Positions 23,484 to 32,981 of a stretch of DNA of 33,085 bases are shown here, piece by piece. Made by a program: the position numbers and the translations under genes. The stretch lies in NCBI GenBank assembly GCA_002381805.1, contig DFXZ01000001.1, forward strand, positions 1-33,085, given 5' to 3'. The stretch is from Bdellovibrio sp. UBA4095 (GTDB lineage: Bacteria > Bdellovibrionota > Bdellovibrionia > Bdellovibrionales > Bdellovibrionaceae). Position 1 is the first letter of the stretch, and each line of letters opens with the position of its first letter. The notes beneath the pieces are model-generated. The model worked only from the letters and a program-made list of their open reading frames with translations. It searched no databases and had not been told where the DNA came from.

Positions 23484-26400
23484 ATGTTGAACCGCTTAGC
23501 TGTTGTCTTGGTCTCTCTTATTTTCTCGTCTTCTTTATTAGCAGCTCCAGGAATTACGCCGCCTAACAAACTAAATACTCAGACAGTGTTTGGACCTAAG
23601 ACATTCAGTGGAGGATCAGCTGGCGCTCGCGGGTATAATGAAACCTTCAAAGCCCCATCAAATGCTGACGGGGTCATCACTCTAAAAAACGGAAGCGGTA
23701 AAGATCTCTACCAGGAAAAGTGCACGGGTACTGTTGCTGCAAAACTTGTCTGCCAGGTTTTAAATCTTGCAAAGAAACTCGAAGTAGCTTTACTTCGTGC
23801 AAGCTTAGTAGAGATCCATCTGAATAATAAAGTTGTTATTGCAAAAAAAGACTACAATCCAGAAAGCGGACAGATCCAGTTCGCAATAAAAACTCTGGCG
23901 GGAACGCCAGCATCTTCAGTGCAAAACCAACTTAAAATTAAAGTAGTCGGCTCACCTCTTGCCACAATCACTCTTGAGACAAAAGTGCAGTCAGGAGTTC
24001 CGAATCAACTTCCTATTGCACGCATGACTTCGGATGTTTCGACCGGTGCAGCTCCGCTGACTGTGAATTTCTCTGGCTTGCAAAGTTCAGATCCCGATGG
24101 GAATATCACTTCTTATGAATGGAATTTCGGAGACCCAGCATCAGGCTCTAACAACCAAGCCACCGGCGCTTTAGCCGTTCATACTTTTGCGGCCGCTGGC
24201 AACTATAATGTTACTTTGACTGTTCGTGATAATCAGGGCGCCACAGCGTCTGTCGTCAACAGAATTACAGTAGTTCCAAATACTCTTCCGGTTGCTAGAT
24301 TCACAGCAACTCCAGAAAGTGGCCATGCGCCTTTAGTTGTGAGTTTGGACGCGCGGGCATCATCAGATGCTGAAGGTTCTATAAGCAGATATTCTTGGTC
24401 TTTCGGTGACGGTGGGTCAGGAAGTGGAGCTCAAGTTGCACATACCTTCCAAAATGCCGGTCAATATACTGTGATCCTTACGGTATCAGATGAAAAAGGT
24501 GCAATCGCAAGCGTGCAAAAAATTATTCAGGTCGCAGCTCCAAATGCATCTCCTAAAGCTGTTATAAAACTTTCTCGTAATCAAGGAATAGCTCCCTTGA
24601 TGGTGGAGTTTGATGGTTCAGCCTCCACGGACCCAGATGGGAATATTGCTGAGTATCTTTGGGATTTTGGAAATGGCAGAACAGGAACTGGCTCTAAAAT
24701 CACTCAAGAGTTTGGCGTTGGAACTTACACGATTACGTTGACAGTTAGAGACAGCGCAGGTGCGGAAAATAAAACATCAGTGAACGTTACAGGTTCTGCC
24801 CCAGTATTGCCTCCAGATCCTGCGACAGTGGCGCCAGCACTCAGTGAAACTGAAATTACTCTTCCTAGTGAAATGGTGGAGTTCTTGTACACTGGTCCGA
24901 ACCCGATTCAAACTGGTGTAGCTGAAGGCACTATTGATAAGCGCCACGTTTCTGTGATTCGCGGCAGAATCTTGCAAGAAGACGGCAGTCCACTAAGTGG
25001 AGCTGTTGTGAAAATTCTTGCGCAGCCTCAATTTGGTCAGACGTTGACTCGAGAAGATGGTCAGTATGACTTAGCCATAAACGGCGGCGGGACATTGATC
25101 TTGAGCGTAGAAAGAAATGGCTATTATCCAGTGCAAAGAAGAGTGACATCTTCTCATCAGGCTTTTGCGGCGGTTGATGATATTTATATGCTTCGACCTG
25201 ATCCGATTGTGACTGTGGTACAGACCAACAGTGATCAGCCGCAAGTCGCGCGTGGTTCGACCTCGTCAGATGAAGATGGGACACGAACCGCACGAGTGCT
25301 TATTCCAAGTAAAACTGCTGCTTCGCTAAGAATGCCGAACGGATCGCTAGTTCCAGTTTCGCAGCTAAGTATCCGAGCAAAGGAATACACGGTTGGCGAA
25401 AACGGACCGAACAGAATGCCTGCTGAGCTTCCCTCAACGAGTGCTTATACATATGCAGTTCAGTTGACTGCCGATGAAGTGGCTGCAAACGGAGCCAAGG
25501 GTATTGAGTTCTCAAAGCCGGTGGCATTCTATGTCGAGAATTTTTTGGGCTTCCCAACAGGAGATGTGGTTCCGGTTGGCTATTATAATCTTGATAAAGG
25601 AGCGTGGGAACCTGCTGACAATGGAAGAGTTATCAAGATTCTAGATGTTGTAAATGGCAAGGCAGTTCTAGATGTCACAGGGGAAGGACCTGCTACGACT
25701 GGTGACCTTGTATTTTTAGGAGTAGATGAAGAGGAGCTTCAATCGATTGCGAGCTCTTATCGAGCAGGGACTTCTTTATGGCGTGCGCAATTGAACCATT
25801 TTTCGATAGTTGACTTAAATTGGTTTCAGGAGGATGCACTTCCCAGTATAGATGCGCCGAAGCCTGTGATTCCAGGTGAGGCGCCACTATTGCCAACTAT
25901 TGCCTGCGGTTCCATTATCCATGTTGATACGCAAAATCTCGGCGAGACAGTCCAGTTACCTGGAACTAATTACTCCATTAATTATCTATCGAGTAATATG
26001 CCTGGAGATAAAACATCGAGAGTTATTGATATTCCAGTTACGCCAGCCAGTTTATCAAAATACCAAAATCTGATTAGTGTGGATTTAAAGGTTGAGGTCG
26101 CGGGTCAAACCTTCACAAAGAAATTTAGCCCAGCACCAAATTTATTTCATCGGTATGTTTGGGACGGTAAGGATGCGTATGGAAGGAAGGTTACGTCAAG
26201 GGTCCAAGTAAGGTCGACTTTAAGTTATAATTTCAAAGTTAATTATTTGCGAACAGCATTTAAAAACGCATTTGGTTCGGTTGAAACTAGAATTTTCGCG
26301 ACTTTAGGAGGAGGAGATACTATCTCTTCGATTCCAGCAAGAGACGAAACCACAATATCCAGAGTTCAAATAAATTACCTATCACCTATTGATAAGATAC

Positions 26401-29400
26401 CTCTTTCTCATAGCATCGGTGGTTGGAATTTAAATATTCATCATAGTTACGACCCCGTAAGTAGAAGCTTGAGTTTGGGAGATGGAACAAAGCGCTCTGC
26501 TAAGACTATTGGTAACATAGTGAGAACAGTAGCCGGATCGGCTTTTTACGGCTATAGCGGAGACGGAGGTAGAGCTACATCAGCACAGCTCTCTAAATTG
26601 ACAGATTTAACAGTGGGTCCTGATAATTCGGTTTATTTCAGAGATGGATTTAATGCTAGGATTCGAAAAGTTGATCCAAACGGAATTATAGAAACGATTG
26701 CAGGAACGGGTGTTTATGTTGACGGTGGCGAAAATAAATCAGCATTAGATATTGGCGTCGATTATTTCGGAGGAATTGCGCTAAATACTGAAGGTAGTAC
26801 TGAACTGTATTTCGCTGAAAGCTCGTTCAACAAGATAAAAAAAATTGATATTAATGGAAATGTCGTACTTGTGGCGGGCACCGGTATAAGTGGGTACTCT
26901 GGAGACGGTGGAGATGCGAAATTAGCAAGAATCAGTGCTCCCACAGGCATAGCTGTTAAAGATGGTTATGTTTACTTCAACGATACAGGAAATAATAGAG
27001 TCAGAGTAATATCCCCGGATGGCATAATTAAAACTGTCGCTGGAAACGGAGTAAATGGTTACTCAGGCGATGGAGGACCAGCTATACAAGCGGAACTCAG
27101 GCAGCCCTTCGGGTTAAGTACAGGTCCAAATGGAGACCTCTATCTTGCTGATTTGACTGACGGCAGAATTCGGCGTATTGATAGATCGGGAACTATATCG
27201 ACAGTTGCAGGTGGTGGATTCGAATTTACCAAAGATAATATTCCTGCGATAGAAGCTGGGTTGATTGAGCCGACTCGAGCTATCTTGGGAAAAGACGGCA
27301 CTATCTACATTTCTAATAATAAGAACAGATCAATTAGATATGTGACACCTGACGGTATAATTTCAACATTTGTGGGTAGCTTAAGCAGTAGTGGTAGCTC
27401 TGTTGAGGGTGAATATGCGAGTGAAGCAAAGCTTGTGGAGCCTTATGCTGTTGCATTAGGGGCAGATGACTCAGTCTATTTTGTAGATGGACCTAGAATT
27501 AAAAAAATCATGCTTCCTTTTCCTGGGGTAAGCGACGAGAATATTATAATTCCGGCAGAAGATGGTTCGGAACTATTCGTTTTCGATAGAAAAGGAAAAC
27601 ATCTCGAAACCTTAAATGCTCTAACTGGGGCTAAAAAATATATATTTGGATATGATGCAAATAGCTTCCTTGTCACAGTTACTGATGGTTTTGGTAACGT
27701 AACTACTATTGAGCGGAGGTCGTCTGGCGATCCTGTTTCTATCAAAGCGCCATATGGACAGGTCACCTCTTTAGAGCTATCTGATGAAAAATATATTAAT
27801 TTAATACAGAATGAAGCGGGTGAGAGATATACGATTTCATATTCAGAAGGTGGCTTGATCAAAACTTTCACTAAACCTGCGGGCAATACAAGTAATTTTG
27901 TTTTCAATGTGCTTGGGCAACTTTCCAAGGACCAAAACGCAGCAGGCGGTTTTACCGAGCTTTTTAGTCAGTTTATTTCCGATGGGTATTCTGTTCAGAT
28001 TAAAACAGCTGAGGGAAGGCTATCGAGAAAGATTTTTTCAAGAGAAGGTTCAGGAAAGCAGACTTCTCAATTTTTGAATTCGGATGGTATTCGATCAGAT
28101 ATTCATTTCAGGTCAAACAGAATTGAGTTCTCAAACCCAACTACCAGTGGTCATTCCATTGCGAAAACTGAGCCGCGATTAGGTGCTGCTGTCAATTTTA
28201 ATTATCTGCAGTCCTACTCGAGAAGCGCTGGCGTTGATACAGTGACTACAACAGATCGGTCCGTGTCTTATTATTCGGATAATATTTTCGACTATATTCA
28301 AACAGATCAAATTTATATTAATGAAAATAAGTATGTTCAGACTTTCGATTCAAAGACTCTTATGCGGACTTTAAAGTCACCTATGGGTCGAGAAATTAAT
28401 ACTTTCGTTAATGCTCATGGGCAAGTCATATCTCAGCAATTGCCGGGATATCATGATATTAAATATTCTTACAATGCGAACGGTAAGTTGGAAGCGATTT
28501 CAGAGGGGGCTAGAAAAACTGAGTTTTTGTATGATGTTCGAGGAAGACTGGCTTCGGTCCAAAATCCTTTGGGTCAGGTAACGACCTATGAATATGATAG
28601 CTCGGACAGGGCTGTCAGAATGATAAGTCCCGATGGAAAGTCCGTGCTGACAAGTTATGACCAGAATGGGAATCTTGTTGGTATTACTCCCTCAGGTCGG
28701 CCATTGCATAGCATGACATTCAACTTGGTAGATTTGCTTGAAAGCTATAATCCGCCAAATCTAGGTCAAGCTCAGACAACTCAATATCTATATAATTTGG
28801 ATAAGCAACTGGCGGCTATTCAAAGTCCAGATGGATCTTATGCGAACTATAAATATTTTGATAAGTCAACTCGCTTAAGGGAGATCAATACCCGTCAAGG
28901 GAACTATAGTTTTACCTACAATCTGAGTACGGGTTTTTTGACGAATGTACTTTCACCTACGCTGGTAAATACTCAGTTTATGTATGCGGGTGACTTTTTG
29001 ACGACTGTAACCAACTCAGGAGAAGGAAAAGGAATAGTTAATTTTGGTTACGACGATCGTAACCGGTTGTCATCGATATCCATCAATGAGAAAAATAACG
29101 TTTCTTATAGTTATGATGCTGATGATTTGCTGATAACTTCAGGTCCGTTGAGCTTCGTTTATAACTCTCTAAACTCACAAATGCAGAAGACATCATTGTC
29201 TGCAGTTGTAACTGACTTTGCATACAACGGATGGGGAGAACTCAGTAATTCAAAATCGATGTTTTCAGGTCAGAACATTTTCGAGAGCTCTTTCGTTAGA
29301 GATGCCTTAGGTCGGATTATAAATAAAAGTGAAACTTCCCAAGTGAATAATATTAACTTAAGTTATAAATATGATCTTTCTGGCCGCCTCAGTGAATCGA

Positions 29401-30521
29401 CACGAGACGGAGTCTTAACAAAATATTCTTATGATTTAAATGGAAACAGACTTTCAGTCGAAAGAAATGGAATTGTAACAACTGCCACATTTAACGAGCA
29501 AGATCAGATATTAAGCTATGGTGCGAAGACCTACTCATACAGTACAAGTGGAAGTCTTGAGTCAATAGCTCATCTTGGAGCCGAAACCAGATTCAATTAC
29601 GACATTTTTAGTAATCTACGTTCAGTGGAACTACCAGACGGAAGAAAAATTGACTATCTGATCGATGGTCTGAATCGTCGGGTGGGAAAAGTCGTTGGGG
29701 ATCAGCGCAAGTATTGGGTGTATGAATCTCAGCTTCGTATCGCGGCAGAGCTTGATGCAAACGGACAGGTGGTTTCCAGGTTTATTTATGGCAACGGCCA
29801 TTCGCCTGAAGCTATGGTAAAGGCAGGGATCACTTATAAAATATTAACCGATCAATTGGGATCGGTCAGGTTGATCATTAACAGCACCTCTGGCGAAATA
29901 GCTCAGCGAATTGAATATGATGACTTCGGTGCGATTTTGCTTGATACTAACCCTGGTTTTCAGCCTTTTGGATTTGCTGGCGGATTATACGATAGCGACA
30001 CAAAGCTCATCAGATTTGGAGCTCGAGACTATGATCCTGAGGTCGGTCGTTGGACGAGTAAAGATCCGATTCGATTTGGTGGTGGGGATACGAATTTGTA
30101 TGGGTATGTTTCCAACGATCCGATAAATTGGTGGGATCCAACTGGCTTGACTGCTGAGGATGTTCGTCGTGCATTGCAGATTGCACAGCGGGTCTTGGGT
30201 ATTTCGGGAAATATAGATTGGGCTTTCGGCAAACTGGGGGATGATATAGACGGGCGAACTAATCTGAACCCGTTCCTACCTAATAGTTTGACGTTCAATA
30301 GCTCGTATTCGGGAGAACTATGCGAACAGCAAAAGCGAGAACTTTTAAATACCGTCTTTCACGAGCTTCAGCATTATAGAGATGGGTATTGGATGTCTAA
30401 TTATTACGAGATTTTCGGTCCTCAGTCACGTGTAAAAGGTGTTTCAGAACGTCATTATAATATTTATGTCAATTCTAACTCACTTACAGAGAATTATATA
30501 GATGAGTATTTGGGAAGGTAA
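23484..30521 (+). CDS. Giant secreted RHS/YD-repeat protein with HELQH metallopeptidase-like tip (RHS-B)
   Basis: This 2345-aa protein starts at 23484 (AAGGA at 23474-23478) with a signal peptide ending near LLAAPG. Modules in order: a unique N-terminal region to ~170; three PKD domains (~175-437, with YEWNFGD, YSWSFGDGGSG and YLWDFGNG); a carboxypeptidase-regulatory-like domain (~490-555); a beta-rich region to ~830; NHL repeats (~1012-1342, with GYSGDGG recurring); YD repeats (~1360-2180); and the RHS core YDPEVGRWTSKDP...DPTGL ending at ~2222. The 123-residue tip carries VFHELQHYRDG. H2293, E2294 and H2297 form the HExxH zinc-protease motif, and a third ligand could be in ERHYN or ENYIDEY. 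The tip is therefore a candidate toxic zinc protease. Domain plan and order parallel RHS-A, whose tip is quite different. Confidence 0.95.
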   Translation: MLNRLAVVLVSLIFSSSLLAAPGITPPNKLNTQTVFGPKTFSGGSAGARGYNETFKAPSNADGVITLKNGSGKDLYQEKCTGTVAAKLVCQVLNLAKKLEVALLRASLVEIHLNNKVVIAKKDYNPESGQIQFAIKTLAGTPASSVQNQLKIKVVGSPLATITLETKVQSGVPNQLPIARMTSDVSTGAAPLTVNFSGLQSSDPDGNITSYEWNFGDPASGSNNQATGALAVHTFAAAGNYNVTLTVRDNQGATASVVNRITVVPNTLPVARFTATPESGHAPLVVSLDARASSDAEGSISRYSWSFGDGGSGSGAQVAHTFQNAGQYTVILTVSDEKGAIASVQKIIQVAAPNASPKAVIKLSRNQGIAPLMVEFDGSASTDPDGNIAEYLWDFGNGRTGTGSKITQEFGVGTYTITLTVRDSAGAENKTSVNVTGSAPVLPPDPATVAPALSETEITLPSEMVEFLYTGPNPIQTGVAEGTIDKRHVSVIRGRILQEDGSPLSGAVVKILAQPQFGQTLTREDGQYDLAINGGGTLILSVERNGYYPVQRRVTSSHQAFAAVDDIYMLRPDPIVTVVQTNSDQPQVARGSTSSDEDGTRTARVLIPSKTAASLRMPNGSLVPVSQLSIRAKEYTVGENGPNRMPAELPSTSAYTYAVQLTADEVAANGAKGIEFSKPVAFYVENFLGFPTGDVVPVGYYNLDKGAWEPADNGRVIKILDVVNGKAVLDVTGEGPATTGDLVFLGVDEEELQSIASSYRAGTSLWRAQLNHFSIVDLNWFQEDALPSIDAPKPVIPGEAPLLPTIACGSIIHVDTQNLGETVQLPGTNYSINYLSSNMPGDKTSRVIDIPVTPASLSKYQNLISVDLKVEVAGQTFTKKFSPAPNLFHRYVWDGKDAYGRKVTSRVQVRSTLSYNFKVNYLRTAFKNAFGSVETRIFATLGGGDTISSIPARDETTISRVQINYLSPIDKIPLSHSIGGWNLNIHHSYDPVSRSLSLGDGTKRSAKTIGNIVRTVAGSAFYGYSGDGGRATSAQLSKLTDLTVGPDNSVYFRDGFNARIRKVDPNGIIETIAGTGVYVDGGENKSALDIGVDYFGGIALNTEGSTELYFAESSFNKIKKIDINGNVVLVAGTGISGYSGDGGDAKLARISAPTGIAVKDGYVYFNDTGNNRVRVISPDGIIKTVAGNGVNGYSGDGGPAIQAELRQPFGLSTGPNGDLYLADLTDGRIRRIDRSGTISTVAGGGFEFTKDNIPAIEAGLIEPTRAILGKDGTIYISNNKNRSIRYVTPDGIISTFVGSLSSSGSSVEGEYASEAKLVEPYAVALGADDSVYFVDGPRIKKIMLPFPGVSDENIIIPAEDGSELFVFDRKGKHLETLNALTGAKKYIFGYDANSFLVTVTDGFGNVTTIERRSSGDPVSIKAPYGQVTSLELSDEKYINLIQNEAGERYTISYSEGGLIKTFTKPAGNTSNFVFNVLGQLSKDQNAAGGFTELFSQFISDGYSVQIKTAEGRLSRKIFSREGSGKQTSQFLNSDGIRSDIHFRSNRIEFSNPTTSGHSIAKTEPRLGAAVNFNYLQSYSRSAGVDTVTTTDRSVSYYSDNIFDYIQTDQIYINENKYVQTFDSKTLMRTLKSPMGREINTFVNAHGQVISQQLPGYHDIKYSYNANGKLEAISEGARKTEFLYDVRGRLASVQNPLGQVTTYEYDSSDRAVRMISPDGKSVLTSYDQNGNLVGITPSGRPLHSMTFNLVDLLESYNPPNLGQAQTTQYLYNLDKQLAAIQSPDGSYANYKYFDKSTRLREINTRQGNYSFTYNLSTGFLTNVLSPTLVNTQFMYAGDFLTTVTNSGEGKGIVNFGYDDRNRLSSISINEKNNVSYSYDADDLLITSGPLSFVYNSLNSQMQKTSLSAVVTDFAYNGWGELSNSKSMFSGQNIFESSFVRDALGRIINKSETSQVNNINLSYKYDLSGRLSESTRDGVLTKYSYDLNGNRLSVERNGIVTTATFNEQDQILSYGAKTYSYSTSGSLESIAHLGAETRFNYDIFSNLRSVELPDGRKIDYLIDGLNRRVGKVVGDQRKYWVYESQLRIAAELDANGQVVSRFIYGNGHSPEAMVKAGITYKILTDQLGSVRLIINSTSGEIAQRIEYDDFGAILLDTNPGFQPFGFAGGLYDSDTKLIRFGARDYDPEVGRWTSKDPIRFGGGDTNLYGYVSNDPINWWDPTGLTAEDVRRALQIAQRVLGISGNIDWAFGKLGDDIDGRTNLNPFLPNSLTFNSSYSGELCEQQKRELLNTVFHELQHYRDGYWMSNYYEIFGPQSRVKGVSERHYNIYVNSNSLTENYIDEYLGR

Positions 30522-30524
30522 ACA

Positions 30525-30926
30525 ATGAATAGTAAGTCAGTCCAGATTTTTCTCATAGCATTTATTCTTGGGATATTGGCGGGTTTTTTTGGCCCGTCAG
30601 TAGTAAAAATTGTTAACGACCCGATAACTGAGAAACCACGTGTAATGAAAACCGTAGTAGAGCTTACTAAATTGCAAAATAGCTTAGAGAGTTTTAGAAA
30701 AAATTGTGGCCGATACCCCAGCTCGCTTGCATATCTTCCTTACGGACCGGAAGATAATCTGTCTTGCGAACCAAAAGAGCAGCCTACTAACTTCAAAGCA
30801 GATCGTTGGGGTAACAGTTACATATACAAACACTCTGATACCTCATTTCAAGTTATTAGTTGCGGAAACAGCTGGATTGAAGTTAACAGCGGCGAAAGCC
30901 CAAAATCTGTGGAAGAGCCAGAGTAA
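30525..30926 (+). CDS. GspG-like membrane-anchored protein behind RHS-B, possible immunity protein
   Basis: This 133-aa protein starts 3 nt after the RHS-B stop, with GGGAAGG as ribosome site. It has an N-terminal membrane helix (~7-29), then a type II secretion GspG-like soluble domain: LTKLQNSLESFRKNCGRYP, KADRWGNSYIY and a C-terminal CGN strand. The prepilin cleavage and methylation motif is absent, so it is not a true pseudopilin. Tight coupling to a toxin-tipped RHS gene makes an immunity role likely by position, with the periplasmic domain blocking the protease. That is inference. It shares the overall plan of the genes at 13063 and 13533. Confidence 0.75.
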   Translation: MNSKSVQIFLIAFILGILAGFFGPSVVKIVNDPITEKPRVMKTVVELTKLQNSLESFRKNCGRYPSSLAYLPYGPEDNLSCEPKEQPTNFKADRWGNSYIYKHSDTSFQVISCGNSWIEVNSGESPKSVEEPE

Positions 30927-30948
30927 TCGGCATAAGCTAAGATAGCTG

Positions 30949-31278
30949 GTGGGAGTAGACGTTGGAGGCTTTATTAAATCAAGTGAGTTGTTAATTTATG
31001 GAAGCTACTTCAATGCGAGCCTATTGGGCATTAAGGTGCTCCTTTTTCTTTTAGCTGAGTTCATTGTGTACCCGAAATCTATGGAAAAGCTTAGCTTCTA
31101 TAATAGGGTTCGGGTATCGCTTATTCCGATCAAAGACGAAGAGGCTATATTTGCTGACGAAATAGATAGATTAAAAATTTATCGACGACTTTGGTTCGCA
31201 ATTTTCACATTACTAATAGTTAGAGTTATAGTAGCCATTCTCTTAAGTAAAATGGACTTTAGCGACATGTTGAAATGA
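30949..31278 (+). CDS. Two-TM small membrane protein
   Basis: This 109-aa protein has a GTG start at 30949. No good ribosome site fits it; a GGAGG lies inside at 30964-30968, so a downstream non-ATG start is possible. It has two membrane segments (~22-40 and ~84-101) separated by a charged region (MEKLSFYNRVRVSLIPIKDEEAIFADEIDRLKIYRR). No motif is recognised. It is part of the small-gene chain behind RHS-B. Confidence 0.6.
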   Translation: MGVDVGGFIKSSELLIYGSYFNASLLGIKVLLFLLAEFIVYPKSMEKLSFYNRVRVSLIPIKDEEAIFADEIDRLKIYRRLWFAIFTLLIVRVIVAILLSKMDFSDMLK

Positions 31279-31386
31279 ATCTATTTTTTCAAGTGATCTT
31301 CATTAGGTTAAGTTCAAGGGTGCTGGTTGGCTTTATAGGTGTACTCTGTGATGCTGGTGTGGTTTTTTGAGGGGTCAGGTGTATTA

Positions 31387-31794
31387 ATGCGAATGTTAAA
31401 AGCTTTTATTTTAATCTGGATTTCCATGTTCTGTCTTTTTGGTGCTGCTGATAGTGGCTCGTCTCTAAGGCGAGTAAGTATTAAAAAATTGTCGGATAGT
31501 CCAAACGCTTATCAGGGATTGATTGTTGAAGTTGAAGGCACTCTAAGTATGGAGTTTGAAGGAACTTTCGTGTCATCAATTAGATGCGATAAAGTTTCGC
31601 CAGTGTCATCTGAGGAAAAGCTGTGGCTTGTCGTACCAAAAAATAAATTATCGAAAGCCAATAGATTAAACCATAAAAACGTAAAAATAACTGGAAAGTT
31701 TGATTCCAAAAGAAAAGGTCACATGGGACTTTTCTTTGGTACTTTGACGGTGGACAAAATAGAAGAACTTAAATCAAATGGCAATGGCTGTTGA
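31387..31794 (+). CDS. Secreted OB-fold-like protein
   Basis: This is a 135-aa protein from ATG 31387 (a CAGG site lies upstream; the longer frame to 31339 is not favoured). It has a signal peptide ending around FGAADS. The mature domain matches a common bacterial OB-like family: an initial SPNAYQGLIVEVEGTLSMEFEG strand, WLVVP, KNVKITGKFD and the closing GHMGLFFGTLTVDKIEEL. Such proteins occur as small lone genes, often near toxins, and their function is unknown. A final Cys ends the protein. Confidence 0.65.
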   Translation: MRMLKAFILIWISMFCLFGAADSGSSLRRVSIKKLSDSPNAYQGLIVEVEGTLSMEFEGTFVSSIRCDKVSPVSSEEKLWLVVPKNKLSKANRLNHKNVKITGKFDSKRKGHMGLFFGTLTVDKIEELKSNGNGC

Positions 31795-31849
31795 TTTTTC
31801 TATTTCACACGAGAGATCAGTTAACTTTTATCGTTATTTAAGGGGTATC

Positions 31850-32305
31850 ATGAATATTTTGATTGTTGCAGTCCTCATTCTCTGCCAAGCATTTAGAGCC
31901 GAGAGTTCGACGAATCGAGCTTGCGATAATCAGGAATATCAAAAAGCGGAGGCGAAACTGGAGTCTGCTGTGAAAAAGCTCCAGAGTGTAGAAAAGCCTT
32001 GGACTGAACTGCAGTCAGTGTTCAAAACGTGGGAGCCCTGCAAATTAAAATTTCAGGATGAAGCATTTATCGAAGCTATCGCAAATTTAACAAGTACCAG
32101 ATGGGAGAAGATTCAAGACCTCAATGAAATAAAATTGAAAAATCACACATTCTACAAGTACATCTTATATGCGCTTGGTAATGACATTGTAGGAATGGAA
32201 AGATGGAAACGAATTTCAACTCTAGCGAAAGATAAGTGTCCTGCGGGCGCTGAAAGAATTTGTGAAGATATTTTGAAGACAGGAGATATCGCGCCAGCTA
32301 ATTAA
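31850..32305 (+). CDS. Secreted helical protein, unknown function
   Basis: This is a 151-aa protein from ATG 31850 with AAGGGG upstream; the longer frame to 31778 overlaps the preceding gene and is rejected. The signal peptide MNILIVAVLILCQAFRAESS is followed by a helical domain with two Cys pairs (CDNQ and EPCKLKF; DKCPAGAERIC) and repeat-like heptads (EAKLESAVKKLQSVEK). It belongs to the cargo genes behind RHS-B and has no named family. Confidence 0.72.
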   Translation: MNILIVAVLILCQAFRAESSTNRACDNQEYQKAEAKLESAVKKLQSVEKPWTELQSVFKTWEPCKLKFQDEAFIEAIANLTSTRWEKIQDLNEIKLKNHTFYKYILYALGNDIVGMERWKRISTLAKDKCPAGAERICEDILKTGDIAPAN

Positions 32306-32354
32306 GCAGCATTTTTTAGCGCTGAGCGATAGGGCGAAGTAATTTCGTCATACT

Positions 32355-32444
32355 ATGACAAAAGCATGCGGAAGACTTGGTTACACAGATCAGAAAACGT
32401 TTTTCTCTCGGGATTTTAGTGGGAGGGCTTGGTTATTAATTTAA
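32355..32444 (+). pseudogene. Short fragment resembling an AraC helix-turn-helix
   Basis: A 29-aa reading frame contains RLGYTDQKTFFSRDFSGRAW. Its spacing matches the second helix-turn-helix of AraC-family regulators (LGFxDQSxFSRxFKRxxG). There is no upstream or downstream extension, so it would be a decayed fragment. The similarity is short and may be chance. Confidence 0.25.
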
Positions 32445-32602
32445 AGAAAGCTAGTACATGGTTATTGAGAACTGTCGTGTTGATAGCTCTCGCATATGGA
32501 ATTAATAGGCTCGATTTGCATTTCGTATGGGCAATTATTGTATTTTTCCTATTCGAAGGTATCGTAGTCTTCATCGATTACACTTGGTTTAAGAAAAGTT
32601 GA
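32429..32602 (+). CDS. 57-aa two-TM small protein
   Basis: Frame 32429-32602 codes for 57 aa from TTG 32429. GGGAGGG (32421-32427) lies almost against that codon; ATT 32435 would be better spaced but is a rare start. The product has two membrane segments (WLLRTVVLIALAYGI and FVWAIIVFFLFEGIVVFI) and a Lys-rich end (WFKKS). It is consistent with the other small membrane proteins of the cargo region. It overlaps the AraC-like fragment in another frame. Confidence 0.5.
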   Translation: MVINLKKASTWLLRTVVLIALAYGINRLDLHFVWAIIVFFLFEGIVVFIDYTWFKKS

Positions 32603-32615
32603 ATATGTCGGCAAG

Positions 32616-32654
32616 ACTCAGTAAAGGGCGAAGCAACTTGGCCCTTTACCGAGT
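32616..32654. other. Strong stem-loop after the 57-aa gene
   Basis: GTAAAGGGC (32621-32629) and GCCCTTTAC (32641-32649) pair perfectly. With one mismatch the stem extends to 14 bp (32616-32629 with 32641-32654). The loop is 11 nt. It may end the 57-aa gene, although no clear T-run follows. Confidence 0.5.
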
Positions 32655-32740
32655 TAAAAAGAAATCGCCTATTTTTAGGCATTTTCAACTGGAATACAGA
32701 TATTAGGATCGAATTTAAGTACAAGGGCATAGATTACGTC

Positions 32741-32932
32741 GTGAAGGAAGCTTTTGGTGATAGTAGTATGTACTGGATTGGACCCAGAGAATTGAGTTTA
32801 GAGAATCGATCTAAGTACTCTGAGGAAACCAAGCACATTCACGAGAGTTTTTTAAAGTTTAAAATCTCTCCCGTAATTAAGTTTTTATGCGATCTTACGT
32901 CGCTGAACTTCCGAGAGATGTTCAAACCCTAA
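32741..32932 (+). pseudogene. Likely 5'-truncated or broken gene
   Basis: The GTG at 32741 gives 63 aa, but the same frame stays open and protein-like back to 32603 (RLFLGIFNWNTDIRIEFKYK and GIDYVVKEAFG cross the GTG) with no ATG, GTG or TTG in that stretch. Its real start therefore appears lost, or uses an unusual codon or a frameshift. The product has charged helices (LSLENRSKYSEETKHIHESF) and no known domain. It is probably a relic among the RHS-B cargo genes. Confidence 0.45.
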
Positions 32933-32981
32933 AGAATGCCATAGACAATTCCTTATTTATGGCGCCAAAATATAAAACTTA

